64,000 nt of DNA from Candidula unifasciata (GCA_905116865.2 CAJHNH020002661.1:1-64000), one strand, 5' to 3'; shown: positions 21,694 through 32,942, counted from the first letter of the stretch. The notes: generated by a model not told the origin, from the sequence alone. Made by a program: numbers and translations.

Positions 21694-21826
21694 CAGCATT
21701 ATTATTATTGTTGTTGTCATTATTATTGTTATTATTATTATTATTATTATTTTCACTATTATTATTATGATTATTACTATTAGTATAGTTATTATTGTTA
21801 TTATTATTGTTTTAAACTAATATTAC

Positions 21827-21880
<54 letters not shown>

Positions 21881-21884
21881 GCTT
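21457..21884. repeat. (TTA)n microsatellite
   Basis: About 430 bp of ATT/TTA triplets with scattered interruptions (GTT, ACT, CAG). Confidence 0.96.
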
Positions 21885-22009
21885 TGAAAATATAGGAAAA
21901 TCGTTTCGTTCACCCTGCTATGTCCATCGTCAAATCTCCATCATCATCATCATCATTATTAATCAGCAGGTCAGTGACAGAACGTCGACCTCGTTTTGGA
22001 ACCCTGGAA

Positions 22010-22012
<3 letters not shown>

Positions 22013-22088
<76 letters not shown>
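22013..22088. repeat. (CT)n microsatellite
   Basis: About 38 uninterrupted CT units. Confidence 0.97.
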
Positions 22089-22091
<3 letters not shown>

Positions 22092-22767
22092 GTTTCTATA
22101 GCCCTGCATGTTTTCCTAGCCAGTGCATCTTTAATGTCTTGTATCAGCTTGTGTGGAGGTCTGGGCTTATGCGTTACGAACGCGCTTTGCAATGCTTTGC
22201 TACTCCTGGAGATAATCATATGAGAATGAAACGCAGAAGAAAAGCGTGTGACTTGATGTTTTGAAAAATTCCTTTTATTCAGTTAACTATAAGCCTGCTG
22301 ATTGTTTGCTTTAATTCTGGGCTTATTATTTTTTTTTTTTTTAAATATACTGCAATTTAAAAAAAAAAAAAGGAAAACTAGATGTTTGTTTCCATTTTAA
22401 CAAAAGTTTCTAGCACAGACATTATTATTTAAATGGTTGAATGCCAAATTTCAACAATTTGCACCGAACACTAATGAGTTACATGTTTTTAAAGTTGGAT
22501 AGGACTTCTGAAACGCACTGTAAGAATGTTTCTTTAGCACTATATTTCAAATACTTCAGTCATTTTCTTGAATGAATCCATATCATAAGATCTGGTTCTT
22601 CCAGTCAGACAAAGACACTTCCATGGGCCAAATGGTGCTAGACCTTTTATATTTATATAGACCATCCTGCATGGAAGGAATGATTTGTTAACCTCACGCC
22701 AGTTGAGTTTACTTTCTGTTTTATTTCCTAGTGATAGGCTGGGCCGACATAGGGACAAGGTTAGTTT

Positions 22768-22770
<3 letters not shown>
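22089..22770. other. No recognisable feature
   Basis: No supported gene or repeat family. Contains poly-T and poly-A runs near 22329 and 22358. Confidence 0.4.

Positions 22771-22854
<84 letters not shown>
22771..22854. repeat. (TA)n microsatellite
   Basis: About 42 uninterrupted TA units ending exactly where the RT remnant begins. Confidence 0.97.
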
Positions 22855-22856
<2 letters not shown>

Positions 22857-23682
22857 TGTGCATTCACTGGTTGGTAGGCACAATATAACAAATTTACGTT
22901 TGCTGATGACACAGTCTTGGTAGCAACAAGTCAGAAAGAACTGCAGAAAATGATAGACATTGTGGTGTTAGAAAGTGGAAGAATGGGACTCAGTTTGAGT
23001 AATGGGAAGACAGAAGTAATTGTGGGATCAAAGAAACGAATCATTCCTAAATGTGTAAAAAAAAGTCGATGGTGTTATTTTAGGACAAGTACAGAAATTT
23101 AAGTATCTGGGTATATGGATAAAATCAGAGGGAAGATGCATAACTGAGATAAGAAACAGAATTCGACAGGCAAAAACTGCATTTTATAAAATGAAAAATA
23201 TCTTGTGCAATATATCCTTGTCATTGAGAGTTAGAAAAAGAATTCTTGCTTGCTACATACATCCAATTTTACCATATGGCTGTGAATCCTGGACAATCGG
23301 TAGACAAGCCAAACAATTTCTAGAGGCCTCAGAGACGTGGTTTTACAGAAGAATGCTTAGAATACCTTGGACAGCTAAAAAGAGAAACCAAGAAGTTTTG
23401 AAAGAGGCGAGAGCCCGAAGACAACTTATCACAGACATCAAAAGGAGACAGTCATCATTTTTCGGGCATGTCATGAGAAGAGGGAAAAAAAACATGTTGT
23501 GACCACTGGAAAGATCTGTGAAAGGAGAGATAGAGGAAGACAACGAGAGAAGATGCTTGACAGTCTTGTTGCATGGCATGGAGGTGTGTCTGCACACGAA
23601 CTGACACATGCTGCAGGAGATCGCAGATTATGGAGAGGCATGATCGCCCACGCCAGTCGTCAAGGCACCTGATGATGATGAT
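22855..23682 (+). mobile_element. 5'-truncated non-LTR retrotransposon between two (TA)n arrays
   Basis: Contains FADDTVLVATSQKELQ (RT motif 5 with the FADD box), HPILPYGCESWTIGR, WFYRRMLRIPW and SFFGHVMRR, a standard C-terminal order for this LINE type, and ends CACCTGATGATGATG, a short-repeat tail. An 8-A run near 23058 shifts the frame, splitting the ORF (22917-23102 and 23191-23502), and a stop follows at about 23502. The 5' end abuts (TA)n. A second (TA)n starts 36 bases past the tail. Related copies are at 29839-30659 and 17617-17899. Clade not assigned. Confidence 0.85.
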
Positions 23683-23716
23683 TTACTGGATATATATATA
23701 TAAATCCACACTACTA

Positions 23717-23718
<2 letters not shown>

Positions 23719-23807
<89 letters not shown>
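23719..23807. repeat. (TA)n microsatellite
   Basis: About 44 TA units, directly followed by a SINE-A-like copy. Confidence 0.97.
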
Positions 23808-23809
<2 letters not shown>

Positions 23810-23810
<1 letters not shown>

Positions 23811-24048
23811 CGCGGCGTCAGTGACTTGGACGTTGCAAGTCCGACTCATATTTCCAACGTACTGCGATCGAAACCCATTGCTAGTTGTGTAGATTTTTAT
23901 CACGGTATAGGGGCGTCGCAGGTCGACGCAGCCTAAAATGGGAACCAGAATAACTGTTCCGGAGAAGTACAGACGGCCGGTGTAATGCCGATAATCTCTA
24001 AAAATATACCCGATACGCCTAAAGGCGTGAAAAGGGGATCTTTACTTT
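23810..24048 (+). mobile_element. SINE-A-like copy, plus strand
   Basis: Starts GCGGCGTCAGTGACTTGGAC, with a degenerate B box (GCGATCGAAACCC). The body has GGTCGACGCAGCCTAAAATG, GGGAACCAGAATAACTGTTC and ACAGACGGCCGGTGTAATGC. The end is CCTAAAGGCGTGAAAAGGGG then ATCTTTACTTTA. It resembles the 14.95-kb subfamily. Confidence 0.75.
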
Positions 24049-24435
24049 ATGTATATTAAATTGCCCAGGTGCTGTCATTTGATCGATCAATTGCTGCATG
24101 AAGGTTTACCAGGCTGATTAAGAAACAGATGGCAGTCCAACAGGACAGATGCCAGATAGCCCGTTCAACCGCTAAAGTTATATTTAGTGCTCTAGTAACA
24201 GGTACACTAGACGAGTATAACATGCATGTTCTGTTAGGGTAAAGATGCCCTCAAGCAGATTCGAGCCCAAGATATTCAGTCTTGCTGACAAGTATTTAGC
24301 ACAGAGCATTGCAAACTGTGTATCGTGATACATTAGTGTTTCGACTGCAGTGTATATGTTTGTAGCGTGATTGTATGGCGTTAGACAAAATTCAGTTTGT
24401 TATATTATGTTACTTATAAACTCCTCGAAACTAAC
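24049..24435. other. No recognisable feature
   Basis: No gene or known family seen. Confidence 0.4.
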
Positions 24436-24800
24436 CACCTGAAAGATGAGATGTTTGAGGAAGGTCGTGAACAAAACTAGAAGAAACCATGTGAGAAACA
24501 AACAAATTACAAGACCTATTGGAACAACGTCAATAATTACAATCATTGAAAAACAAAGACTGCAATGGTTTGGCCATTCAATGATAAGGAATCGAGTGAT
24601 GCCAGCACCGAGAGCGTACAACATAAAAGTAGAAACACCAAGAGATAGGGGACGACCAAGAAAAACATTTATTAAAAGAGTTATTGTTATCTATAGACTC
24701 CACAACATCGCAGCATACAGGGCAACCCAACGTGCCCTAGCTCGGAAACCGATAATCTCTTAACAAGCGAAGCCTAGTGGCACAAAGAAGAAAACTGAAG
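24436..24800 (+). pseudogene. Non-LTR RT C-terminal remnant
   Basis: Plus-strand frame 24446-24763 reads MRCLRKVVNKTRRNHVRNK, LQWFGHSMIRN and RDRGRPRKTF, the EMRCLRKV–WFGHxxR–GRPRxxW order found at the C-terminus of several animal LINE ORFs. Only this tail survives. The same motif set appears at 40000-40215 and 40885-41535. Confidence 0.75.
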
Positions 24801-24869
24801 AAAGTACAAAAGAGCGTATAAATTATAAGTCACCTCGATCGTGAATGTTGAATGTTATTGAACGTTGTT

Positions 24870-25330
24870 AAATGTTAAATTAGGAAATAACATCATAGCC
24901 CTCTGAATACTCCAATAAGCGCCCCGTTTTCCATCTTCAGCAGAAAGTGAAGAGTTCCAATTCCGATGGTACCAATAACTGTCTGATTGAACATCCGTCT
25001 CGCCTTTCCCTTGAGTGTTGAGCGTCGATCAGATCCAACGGTAACTCAAAGCGCCATTCTCCTCAGACCTTATTGGTCTAACTGTGCCTCTGCGCTGTTC
25101 CCTCACTCCCAAAGGGCCCTCACAGCATCTTGCTTGTCATACGTCAGTTCACCACCAAGTGTTAAGGAGCCGGCCAGTCTATCTGTCTGCTCAGTTTCCA
25201 ATACATCATCATAACCTAGGGATAATATCCAAAGGGCGCTAACTACCCAAGACCTGTGAAGCGATGCTTGCCTTTTTGCACGGAACATGCCTGTCTCCAC
25301 CTTTCTCAACATACTCCATGGATCATATAC
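24870..25330 (-). pseudogene. RNase H C-terminal remnant of a non-LTR retrotransposon
   Basis: Minus-strand frame ending at 25103 carries ETEQTDRLAGS, comparable to ERADRLAGS after the catalytic His in the 53-55 kb element. The downstream non-coding part (CACCTTCAGCAGAAAG-like blocks) is shared with 18955 and 38570. The catalytic centre upstream is absent or unreadable. Confidence 0.6.
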
Positions 25331-26079
25331 AATTACGACCAAAATCGTGCGGAATCATGTGTTTTAGTACAAATTAATTTGTTTTTTCTGAAATTGATTG
25401 TTTTGTAACACTTTAAGTTTTTACAGTTTGACATGTGTCCTATATGTTAAAAGGGATTAATTCAACCTCTGCTTTGCTAGAAGACTGAAATACCGTGTCA
25501 CGAAATAATGTTTCTCTAAAATTGTGTCTTTAGTGTGAAAATTTGGAAAGCTCTACTCTAGCGACTACTTCATATGACATCCAGTTTTTTCCAGGTCCAC
25601 AATAAAATAACTTATTTTTGTGTTGACAACAGTAACTACAACTCTAGACGTCACAGAGCAGATATTCTAAAAGCTGATCCTAGCTCTGCCGGAAGAATAA
25701 TCAACATAAATTGTACATTACTCGCGTTTACCAGTGCAGACGTTCATAAAGAATTCTCGCATTGCACTCATAATGTTTCCTATAATCGGATCAAACAATG
25801 TTTTTTTTTTTTTTTCAGTTAAACATCCTTGCCTGTTATTTCCCAATCATTTTGTGTGTGGGTGTTTCCAATTGTTTCCATGTAAGCTTGATCTTTCGGT
25901 TGTTGCTGAGAGTATTGTGTTTGGTTATTGCTCATATTTACCGCTGTTGGGGTGGTACACATCAGATAGACCGCAGAAATATCAGAGACACTGAATAGTC
26001 ATTTATAAAAAAGCAAACAGAGGGGTCTGTTCCAGAGATCACTTCCTGCCTTGTCGCGGCCAGGCATTCCATGGGTCGA
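25331..26079. other. No recognisable feature
   Basis: AT-rich. A poly-T run lies near 25800-25816. Open frames at 25574-25998 have no recognised domain. Confidence 0.4.
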
Positions 26080-26201
26080 AAGAAGAAGAAAAATAAGGAG
26101 GAGAAGAAGAAGAAGAAGAAGAAGAAGAAGAAGAAGAAGAAGAAGAAGAAAAAGAAGAAGAAGAAGAAGAAGAAGAAGAAGAAGAAGAAGAAGAAGAAGA
26201 A

Positions 26202-26248
<47 letters not shown>

Positions 26249-26348
26249 AGAAGAAGAAGAAGAAGAAGAAGAAGAAGAAGAAGAAGAAGAAGAAGAAGAA
26301 GAAGAAGAAGAAGAAGAAGAAGAAGAAGAAGAAGAAAAAAAGAAGACA
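26080..26348. repeat. Long (GAA)n purine tract
   Basis: About 270 bp of AAG/GAA triplets with very few interruptions. Overlapping Lys-, Arg-, Phe-, Leu- and Ser-rich frames are artefacts. The tract is long enough for H-DNA formation and instability of the kind known for GAA repeats. Confidence 0.97.
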
Positions 26349-26408
26349 AAGAGGGCGGTGAAGCACGAAAGGGCGGGGAAGCCTTGCCCAAAGTGTGTGT
26401 GTATATAA

Positions 26409-26416
26409 TACACACT

Positions 26417-26448
<32 letters not shown>

Positions 26449-26452
26449 TACA
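26409..26452. repeat. (CA)n microsatellite
   Basis: Short CA run followed by ATATACATAC. Confidence 0.9.
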
Positions 26453-26886
26453 CATCGACATAGACTATATTTTAGCGTAATCATCCCACCTCAAGTTTGT
26501 TTTGTTGACAACCCTTGCTGAAAATGGGGGTGGTCCCAGGCTTCTACTCCATCAGAAGATGAACGGCTGAATAAGACAGAATCCTACGAGAGCACATCTG
26601 CATATTCGTAAACGCGGTTCTGAACACACGTCTTAAATTAAAGATGGCACAAATATACTGCACATCGAGATGGAGTATAACTGAAGCCTGAAATGAACTA
26701 GCTGGATTGAAAAATTGACAAACAACAGTGTTCCAGGAAAGTTATACAAACTTTCTTAAGTAATACACAACCGAAATCTGTTCCAGTTTATCTAGGTAAT
26801 CAAAAAATCAATCAGCGGCCGTCTCCACTCAGAAGATTGGCTGAAATGCATCTCTACCACTGGCTGTCTCCATTGCCGAATACACT
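26453..26886. other. No recognisable feature
   Basis: No gene or family recognised. Confidence 0.4.
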
Positions 26887-27180
26887 CACTTCTTCTTCTT
26901 TGCGTTCGGTTTCGTATGCTCAGATCAGACCATCAGATGGGCTGCCTCTATGAACTTGCATGTCAGTATCAGGTCTTTCATGGTTCCCCAAAACTTGCTC
27001 TGCACACTTTGCTCTTGAGGCCAAGTGCCTTTCCTTCAAACCGCAGTTCATCCATCGATTGAAGTTGTCCGAACACATACAATAGTCTGCCTTTTCCTCA
27101 TATGCTTTCGGTTTTTTATTCTGTTGCATTTCTATTAGAGTGTTTTGCATTTTAGTCTTGCCGTTACGAATCACTTGCCT
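26887..27180 (-). pseudogene. Unassigned repeat-derived open frame with (GAA) tail
   Basis: Minus-strand frame 26920-27174 (about 84 codons) is rich in charged residues with scattered Cys and no domain I recognise. It runs into CGAACGCAAAGAAGAAGAAG. The same GAACGCAAAGAAGAAGAA occurs at 56723-56740 on the minus strand, which suggests a shared retroposon 3' end. Could equally be a chance frame. Confidence 0.35.
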
Positions 27181-27361
27181 GTATTCTAATATTACATTAT
27201 GCAGTCCTCGTTTTACTTCTATTAACTCTGTTATCTATGTATTTGATTGTTTTTTTTTTTTTTTTTTTTTTTGTCCGTCTGCATTCTAAGATATATACAG
27301 AAAAGATATAAACCCGAACGAAAAGTATATTAACAAGCTTCACAATATAACAAATACAAAC

Positions 27362-27397
27362 AAAACGTGAACGTTGCGGCTTTTGAGCCTTCATCAG
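27362..27397 (-). ncRNA. Degenerate hammerhead-ribozyme-like motif of a Penelope-like element
   Basis: On the minus strand CTGATGA (27391-27397) is followed by a stem II candidate (GGCT, loop, AGCC), then GCAAC in place of canonical GAAAC, then a 3-bp stem III candidate (ACG, loop TTCA, CGT) and a possible cleavage site. Penelope-like elements are known to carry minimal hammerhead ribozymes with short stem III. Here one core A is C and I cannot pair a stem I, so cleavage activity is doubtful. It lies about 150 bases downstream of the Penelope-like ORF, on its strand. Confidence 0.5.
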
Positions 27398-27549
27398 CAC
27401 ACACAAAATAAACAATACTACACAGATACAAAAAATCACTTAGCTGGTATCACGATGCGGCCAGGTCGCACTTTTCTCTGTGGAGTATCAGGGGCCATAG
27501 CTGTGGTGTAGGGGTTGAAACTGTGAGGGCAGTTCAATCCCTTGGAAGT

Positions 27550-29393
27550 TTAAATGAAACTGTGTTGGCAATTCATTCCGGAGGGCGTCAAAGTCCTTAG
27601 AGTATAAATAAAGAGAGACTTGCGGACTCTGTTGCCGGAATGGCTAGATTTAATGGCTGTCACCTCCATGTCGTGGATACCTTGGTGATCCTGGGAATTG
27701 AAGTGCAACGGTACTGGTTCCAGGGCACCATTTTGCACGTCCAAAAGATGTTGTCTGAACCTGTCAGCCAGCCGTAGACCTGTTTCACCAATGTATTTTA
27801 TGCCACATCTCTTGCAGTTGATGGCATAAATGACATTGCGGCTGATACAATAGAACGCTTCACGTATGTGGAAGGTGGCGTTAGGGAATTCTAGACTGGC
27901 CATCTGTACCACATATGGACAGGTTCTGCATACAGGTCTATGGCAAGAGACCGTGCCGAAGTGGGGCTCAAACGCGGGGCGTAACCTACTCTTGACTAGA
28001 ATGTCCTTGAGGTTACGATCATGCCTGTAGGCCACTAGAGGAGGTTCAGAGAAAATCCTGCTGGTGGCAGGGTCGGCTTTAAGGATGGAGAGATGCCTAA
28101 GGAAAATATTTTTGGCGAGGATGTTATGAGGGTGGTAGGTAAGTGTGAGAATAGGTCTGTTGTTGTGACGTTTCGGCTTGGAATCGAGAGCTTCGGCACG
28201 ATGGAAAGACCGTCCGCGGTGAAAGGCGGCAGATAGGACATGTTCAGGATACCCTCGAAGCCGAAAGAAGTCCAACATTTCCAAGGCCTTGTCGTGAAAG
28301 TCGTCGTTCTCCTGGCATAGTCTGCGGAGGCGCAGAAGTTGGGAGAACAGAATAGAGTCCTTGCAAGAAGAGGGATGGGAGGAGGTGTAGAAGAGAAAAG
28401 CGTGGGAATCAGTAGGCTTGTAGTACACCGAGGTGCTAAGGCCCATATAATTCACGGTGACGGTGAGATCCAGAAAATGCACCGACGAAGGCGAGATGCT
28501 AGAAGTGCTTCTGATGCTGGGATGAAAGTTAGAGAAAGAATGAATAAAGTTCTGCAATTCCTGAAGGGGCATATGGGTGACACCGATGCAATCATCGATA
28601 TAATTCCTGTAGAGCTCGGAGAGCCTACCGGTATACGCATGACGTATCTGGTTCTCGGGGTGCCCCATGAAGAGGCAGGCATAGATGGGTCCCATCTTGG
28701 TCCCCATAGCGACACCGCTAGTCTGGTTTAAATACTGGCCATTAAACTTGAATGAGTTTAGAGTAAGCACCAGCTCCGCCAGACGAATCAAAGGGTCAGT
28801 GGCTATGGCAGGAATGACTTTCTGATCTAGAAAGAACCGCAAGGCGAGGAGGCCATCCGAATGTGGAATACATGTGTAGAGGGAGGTAACATCTAAGGTG
28901 AAGATGTGGTACCTGGAAGAAGAGATGAACCCGATAGACTGAAAGATAGAGATGGCATGGTTGGTGTCTTTGATGTAAGACTTGAGATCAACGACAAGGG
29001 CTGCAGAATACGGTCGAGGAATCCGGATATGAGCTCTGTGGGACAAGCGCAGGCGGACACGATCGGTCTACCTGGGTTGTCCAGTTTATGTATCTTGGGA
29101 AGCATGTGAAGACCAGGCTTCCCCAGACAACTGTCCTCGACAAATAGAGAGCTGGCCCGGGCGGGCAAAAGATTCTCCTGGATAAAGGTTTGGATGGTAC
29201 TTTTCACTATTTTGTTGTTTTTTACCGTAACATTCTGTGTCTGTGGTTCATAGGAAGATGTGTCACTAAGTTGTCTATCCCCTTCTTGCACATATAAATC
29301 TTTTCTCCAGACTACTATCGCCCCTCCCTTATCAGCAGGTTTGATAACAAATAAGATATATACAAACATACTTACAAAATAATGTATATACAA
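27550..29393 (-). pseudogene. Penelope-like element: RT plus GIY-YIG endonuclease, frameshifted
   Basis: Upstream frame (28893-29393) starts with the RT N-terminal motifs FVIKPADKGGAIVVW and LPKIHK, then changes frame near 28995. The second frame (27550-29046, 498 codons) has FTLDVTSLYTCIP (first catalytic Asp, residue 52), GVAMGTKMGP, and YIDD at 149-152. It continues with a Cys-rich linker (CHRPVCRTCPYV near 368-380) and the GIY-YIG domain (VIYAINCKRCGIKYIGETG at 405-423). Penelope-like elements prime reverse transcription at breaks made by this endonuclease. Two faults: the frameshift inside RT, and Lys476 in KSLFIYTL where the family usually has the catalytic Glu. The 5' end is also short. 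Probably dead, with a well-preserved C-terminus. Confidence 0.92.
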
Positions 29394-29828
29394 CAGCTCC
29401 CAAAACTAAAAAAATAAAACACTAGGTAAAAGAGGAAATCAGTTATAAGCAAACATATTCAAATTTATTTATGCAGACTTACAATAACATACAAGAAATG
29501 AGTTGGATAGTACACACGTTGAGAAAACCTGAGAACAATATAACTAGCAGGTCTTTGCACTGAAACGCTCAGGGGTATAGAAATAAAGGAAGACAAAAAA
29601 CCCCATGCAGAAAGGAGCACACTGCACAGTGGGGAATCATTGCACACTGGACAATCACTGACCATTATATCCCTTATCCATAAACATGCTTGAAAGCTTT
29701 CACAGTATTTTAACCGAGTATCTCAGACGAATACCAACTATTTAATACTTAGGCTGGGTTGACTTTGTTTTGTTTGGTTGGATAATGAGCCGGATCGCGG
29801 GCCTCTCCATTTTAAACGACATTCTTCA
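29394..29828. other. No recognisable feature
   Basis: Includes the unassigned upstream flank of the Penelope-like element. No second hammerhead-like motif seen here. Confidence 0.4.
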
Positions 29829-29838
29829 CGAGCAGAAT

Positions 29839-30659
29839 CATCATCATCAGGTGCCTTGCTATCTGGCGTGGGCGATCATGCTTCTCCACAATCCGCGATC
29901 TCCTGCAGCATGTATCATTTCGTGTGCTGACACACCTCCATGTCATGCAACAAGACTGTTAAGAATGTACTCGTTGTCTTCCCCCATCCCTCCTTCCACC
30001 GATTGTCCAGGACTCACAGCCATATGTTAGAACTGGATGAATGTAGCAAGCAAGAAGTCTTTTCCTAACCTTCAGTGACAGAGACACATTGCATAAGATG
30101 TTCTTATTTTTTTGTAATGCAGTTTTTTTCTGTCCTATTTTGTTTCCTTCATCTGACGTTATCCATGTGTCCAGATATATACATTTCTGTACGTGTCCCA
30201 AAATGACACCGGTGACTTTTACTAAACATTTGGAAATAATTCTTTTCTGTGATACTACTATTACTTCTGTCTCTCCATTATTCAAACTGAGGCCCATTCT
30301 TCCACTTTCTAACACTACAATGTCTATTATTTCCTGAAGTTCCTTCTGACTTGTTGCTATCAAGACTGTATCATCAGCGTCACCTAAATTGCTTATATTC
30401 TGCCCGCCAACCACAATTCCGGGCATATGAATTAAAGATCTCATTATATATTCACTGTATAGAGAAAATTAATCAGGTGACAGTGCTACGCCCCTCTTTA
30501 TGCCTTCCAATGTACATAAACATTTGTTTATTCTTATAGCTGCTTCTTACTGGCAATACATATTCTTTATTGTTAGTAGATCTTGTCCACCCATTTTTAA
30601 TTTCTATAATTATTTGATTATTTCTTCATGTTTCACACAGTCAAATGCTTTTCACTTTT
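29839..30659 (-). mobile_element. 5'-truncated non-LTR retrotransposon with 10-bp TSD and internal deletion
   Basis: CGAGCAGAAT occurs at 29829-29838 and 30660-30669, flanking an 821-bp insert. Minus-strand content: a decayed segment before RT motif 5, DADDTVLIATSQKELQ (DADD replacing FADD/YADD), LACYIHPVLTYGCESWTI, then a jump directly to GRRDGGRQR. Relative to 22855-23682, roughly 200 bp between CESWTI and the GRRDRGRQR segment is missing. The tail is CACCTGATGATGATGATTC. Non-functional. Confidence 0.88.
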
Positions 30660-30669
30660 CGAGCAGAAT

Positions 30670-30944
30670 AAGCCAAACATTTAGATAAAGAAAATGAATA
30701 CGACCATCATACTTGTCATAAATTCTTTGAAAGTTTTCCCTATCTATGGCTATGACATAGCAAACCGTGAAAAATAATTTTTCATTGCTTGTGGAACAAT
30801 CATTACCTCTCGTAGATGATGATGATAAGGTGATGACGATGAGCAACTTTCTCGATGATTGTGCTTACAATGAAACTTTGTGCCGCAAGAGCGAGCACTA
30901 GAAGACGATTAAGTCGACATATTACTGAGTTCATTTATTCTGTT
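30670..30944. other. No gene; short GAT block
   Basis: A short GATGATGATGA stretch lies at 30815-30842. Nothing else recognised. Confidence 0.4.
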
Positions 30945-31150
30945 TCATCTACCGTCCCGAAATTAGACGCAGTTTTTCGTTATCTTGAAGCCCCACCTCG
31001 GCTATTGCCTGGAGCCCTAATATAACCCAACCTATGGTTTAACAGGGTTTATGTGACCTCTCTACGGGTGATCCTCATCCCCGTGGTGGCATTTTGTGTC
31101 CCCGGATGTTTATCGCATGTTGTGATGTCTTAGTGCGACGAAACATCAGT
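30945..31150 (+). mobile_element. Family E retroposon copy
   Basis: Has GACGCAGTTTTTCGTTATCT, TTGAAGCCCCACCTCGGC, AGCCCTAATATAACCCAACC, GGTGATCCTCATCCCCGTGG and GGTGGCATTTTGTGTCC. It corresponds to 10558-10778 without the (ATTC) tail. No TSD recognised. Confidence 0.75.
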
Positions 31151-31224
31151 CAGCCAAAAGTCAGTTATAAATTACATGCTGAGTTAAATTTATTCTTCTT
31201 CTTTTAAGTTTGCTTCGGGTTTGA

Positions 31225-31620
31225 AAGGGGGTTGGTACCTTATGATCTAGTTTACCGTAAAACAACTATATCGGCACCTTTCAACCAAACACACTCGTTT
31301 TCAACAAACCATAATCAGTTGCCATTTGGTGGTGGGGGGGGAGGGGTGGGAGGGATGGGAGTCTCCTTCTACTTTTTCTTTTTTGGTCTCCTGTCTTTTC
31401 TACTTCGCTCGCACTTACAGGCGGTTAGGATCGTGTTCTGTGGTTTACAGCTAGCCTGCGATATATCTGCAGTTAGACCCATGCATACACTTTCAACAAA
31501 CCGACTTTGTAGCCTTTTCGTCATGTTTGTTAAGGAGCAATGAGTAATGGTTCTATAACCCCACCCCCCACCACCACCATCTTGCCCTCCCCAAATGGGA
31601 ACCCAGAACCCATGCAGCGA
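31225..31620 (+). mobile_element. Family G repeats, two degenerate units
   Basis: Unit one (31225-31320) has TAGTTTACCGTAAAACAACT, GGCACCTTTCAACCAAACAC and TTTTCAACAAACC. Unit two (31437-31620) has TGTGGTTTACAGCTAGCC, ACACTTTCAACAAACCGACT and CAAATGGGAACCCAGAACCC. Both resemble 8380-8570. G and C runs lie at the joints. Nature unknown. Confidence 0.4.
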
Positions 31621-31680
31621 TCCCAGATAATCGTATTACAGGGTTTTCACTGGGCTCACCTTCGATTTCATATCAATAAT

Positions 31681-31696
31681 TGTGTGTGTGTGTGTG

Positions 31697-31768
<72 letters not shown>

Positions 31769-31797
31769 GGCGTATGTATGTGTATATATACATACAC

Positions 31798-31835
<38 letters not shown>

Positions 31836-31841
31836 CTATAT
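31681..31841. repeat. Compound (TG)n-(TA)n-(TG)n microsatellite
   Basis: TG run, about 25 TA units, TG run, a short palindromic GTATATATAC segment, then a second long TG run. Both Z-DNA-prone and cruciform-prone. Confidence 0.96.
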
Positions 31842-32415
31842 CCGCGTCGAAAGATTTTCGAATGCTTAACAACAAGATCGGGAAGTGAGCGAAATAACCA
31901 CTTTTCCATCACAGCTCCGGAATTTTAGGATTATGTGGAATAATATTACAGTTGCAGAAAATATTTTCAACTAGAGTGATCTTGATCTGTGGCTTCCGTA
32001 GGCCAAAATTAGTCTTATTACACGTGCCGATCCATGCACCATTCGTCAGCTGCCTAGCAATGGACAAAAGAACAGATGAGACATTTCTTTGTCCATTATC
32101 GTGTGTTCGTGCAAAATCAATCCGTGGGCCAAGTGATTGACAGTGCTGCTGATTTGCAAGTCTGCTTTGCTTCCACTTGTGTTGGGGATCGGAAGAAATA
32201 TTGGCGAATGAAAGAGGATATAGAGAAGTGATTTGTATGTGATGTGATGGTGTTAATAAAAGAAAGAAACCAGGAAGAGAAGAATGGCGATAAAAATAGC
32301 ATTTGCGGAATCCGGAAGAAATGTTATTGTTTCTGCCAATCAACGGTTAAGAAACATGTTTAAAGAAAACAAGGGGAGGAAAAGAAGAGATATAAATGCT
32401 TTCCAGAAGAGAAAA
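31842..32415. other. No recognisable feature
   Basis: Open frames at 31909-32343 (minus) and 31952-32140 (plus) lack recognised domains. Nothing else supported. Confidence 0.4.
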
Positions 32416-32425
32416 AATCTGCATA

Positions 32426-32659
32426 GGTTAGTTGCGTATCCTTTACAGGACGATGCAGAACCAACCCCATCACTTTCTGGCTGTTGTGGTTTTTCTGGGT
32501 AAATTTACGTCCGGTAGTTTGCCACTGCTTCCTGGGCGGTTGGATCTCGGTATCACGGTCGAAACCATCGCAAGACAAACCGTCCACAGCAGGGATCGAA
32601 CCCAGCACCCCGACATTACGAATAGCGTTAGCAACGCTTAAGCAACAGACGCCGAAAAT
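32426..32659 (-). mobile_element. SINE-B copy with near-perfect 10-bp TSD
   Basis: On the minus strand: head CGGCGTCTGTTGCTTAAGCG, B box GGGTTCGATCCC, body with GATGGTTTCGACCGTGATAC, and end GGATACGCAACTAAC. AATCTGCATA (32416-32425) and AATTTGCATA (32660-32669) differ at one position. Confidence 0.87.
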
Positions 32660-32942
32660 AATTTGCATACTTATTTAAATTAACGACCTAAAAATATGAG
32701 AGAAACGTAAATACTGGTCAATTAAATTGTAGTCATTTTTGTAAATCCAGAAGACGTAATATAATGTGTTTGAAGTATGTACCATTTTTTATCGAAAACA
32801 ACAAGTCATTGTTTGTCCTGCACATCCAGTTGTGAATATGCAAGCTAAAGATGTAACGTATAAATTCCTTTAGGGCACTTACAAGGGGAATACGTATTAG
32901 AAATATGATATCAAGTAATCTAGTAATCCCCTTGTGAGATAA

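Noticed and set aside
26051..26521. Lys/Arg-, Phe-, Leu- and Ser-rich frames over the GAA tract
   Set aside because: Triplet-repeat artefacts in all six frames.
28339..28731. 130-codon plus-strand frame as a gene
   Set aside because: Antisense shadow of the Penelope-like RT ORF.
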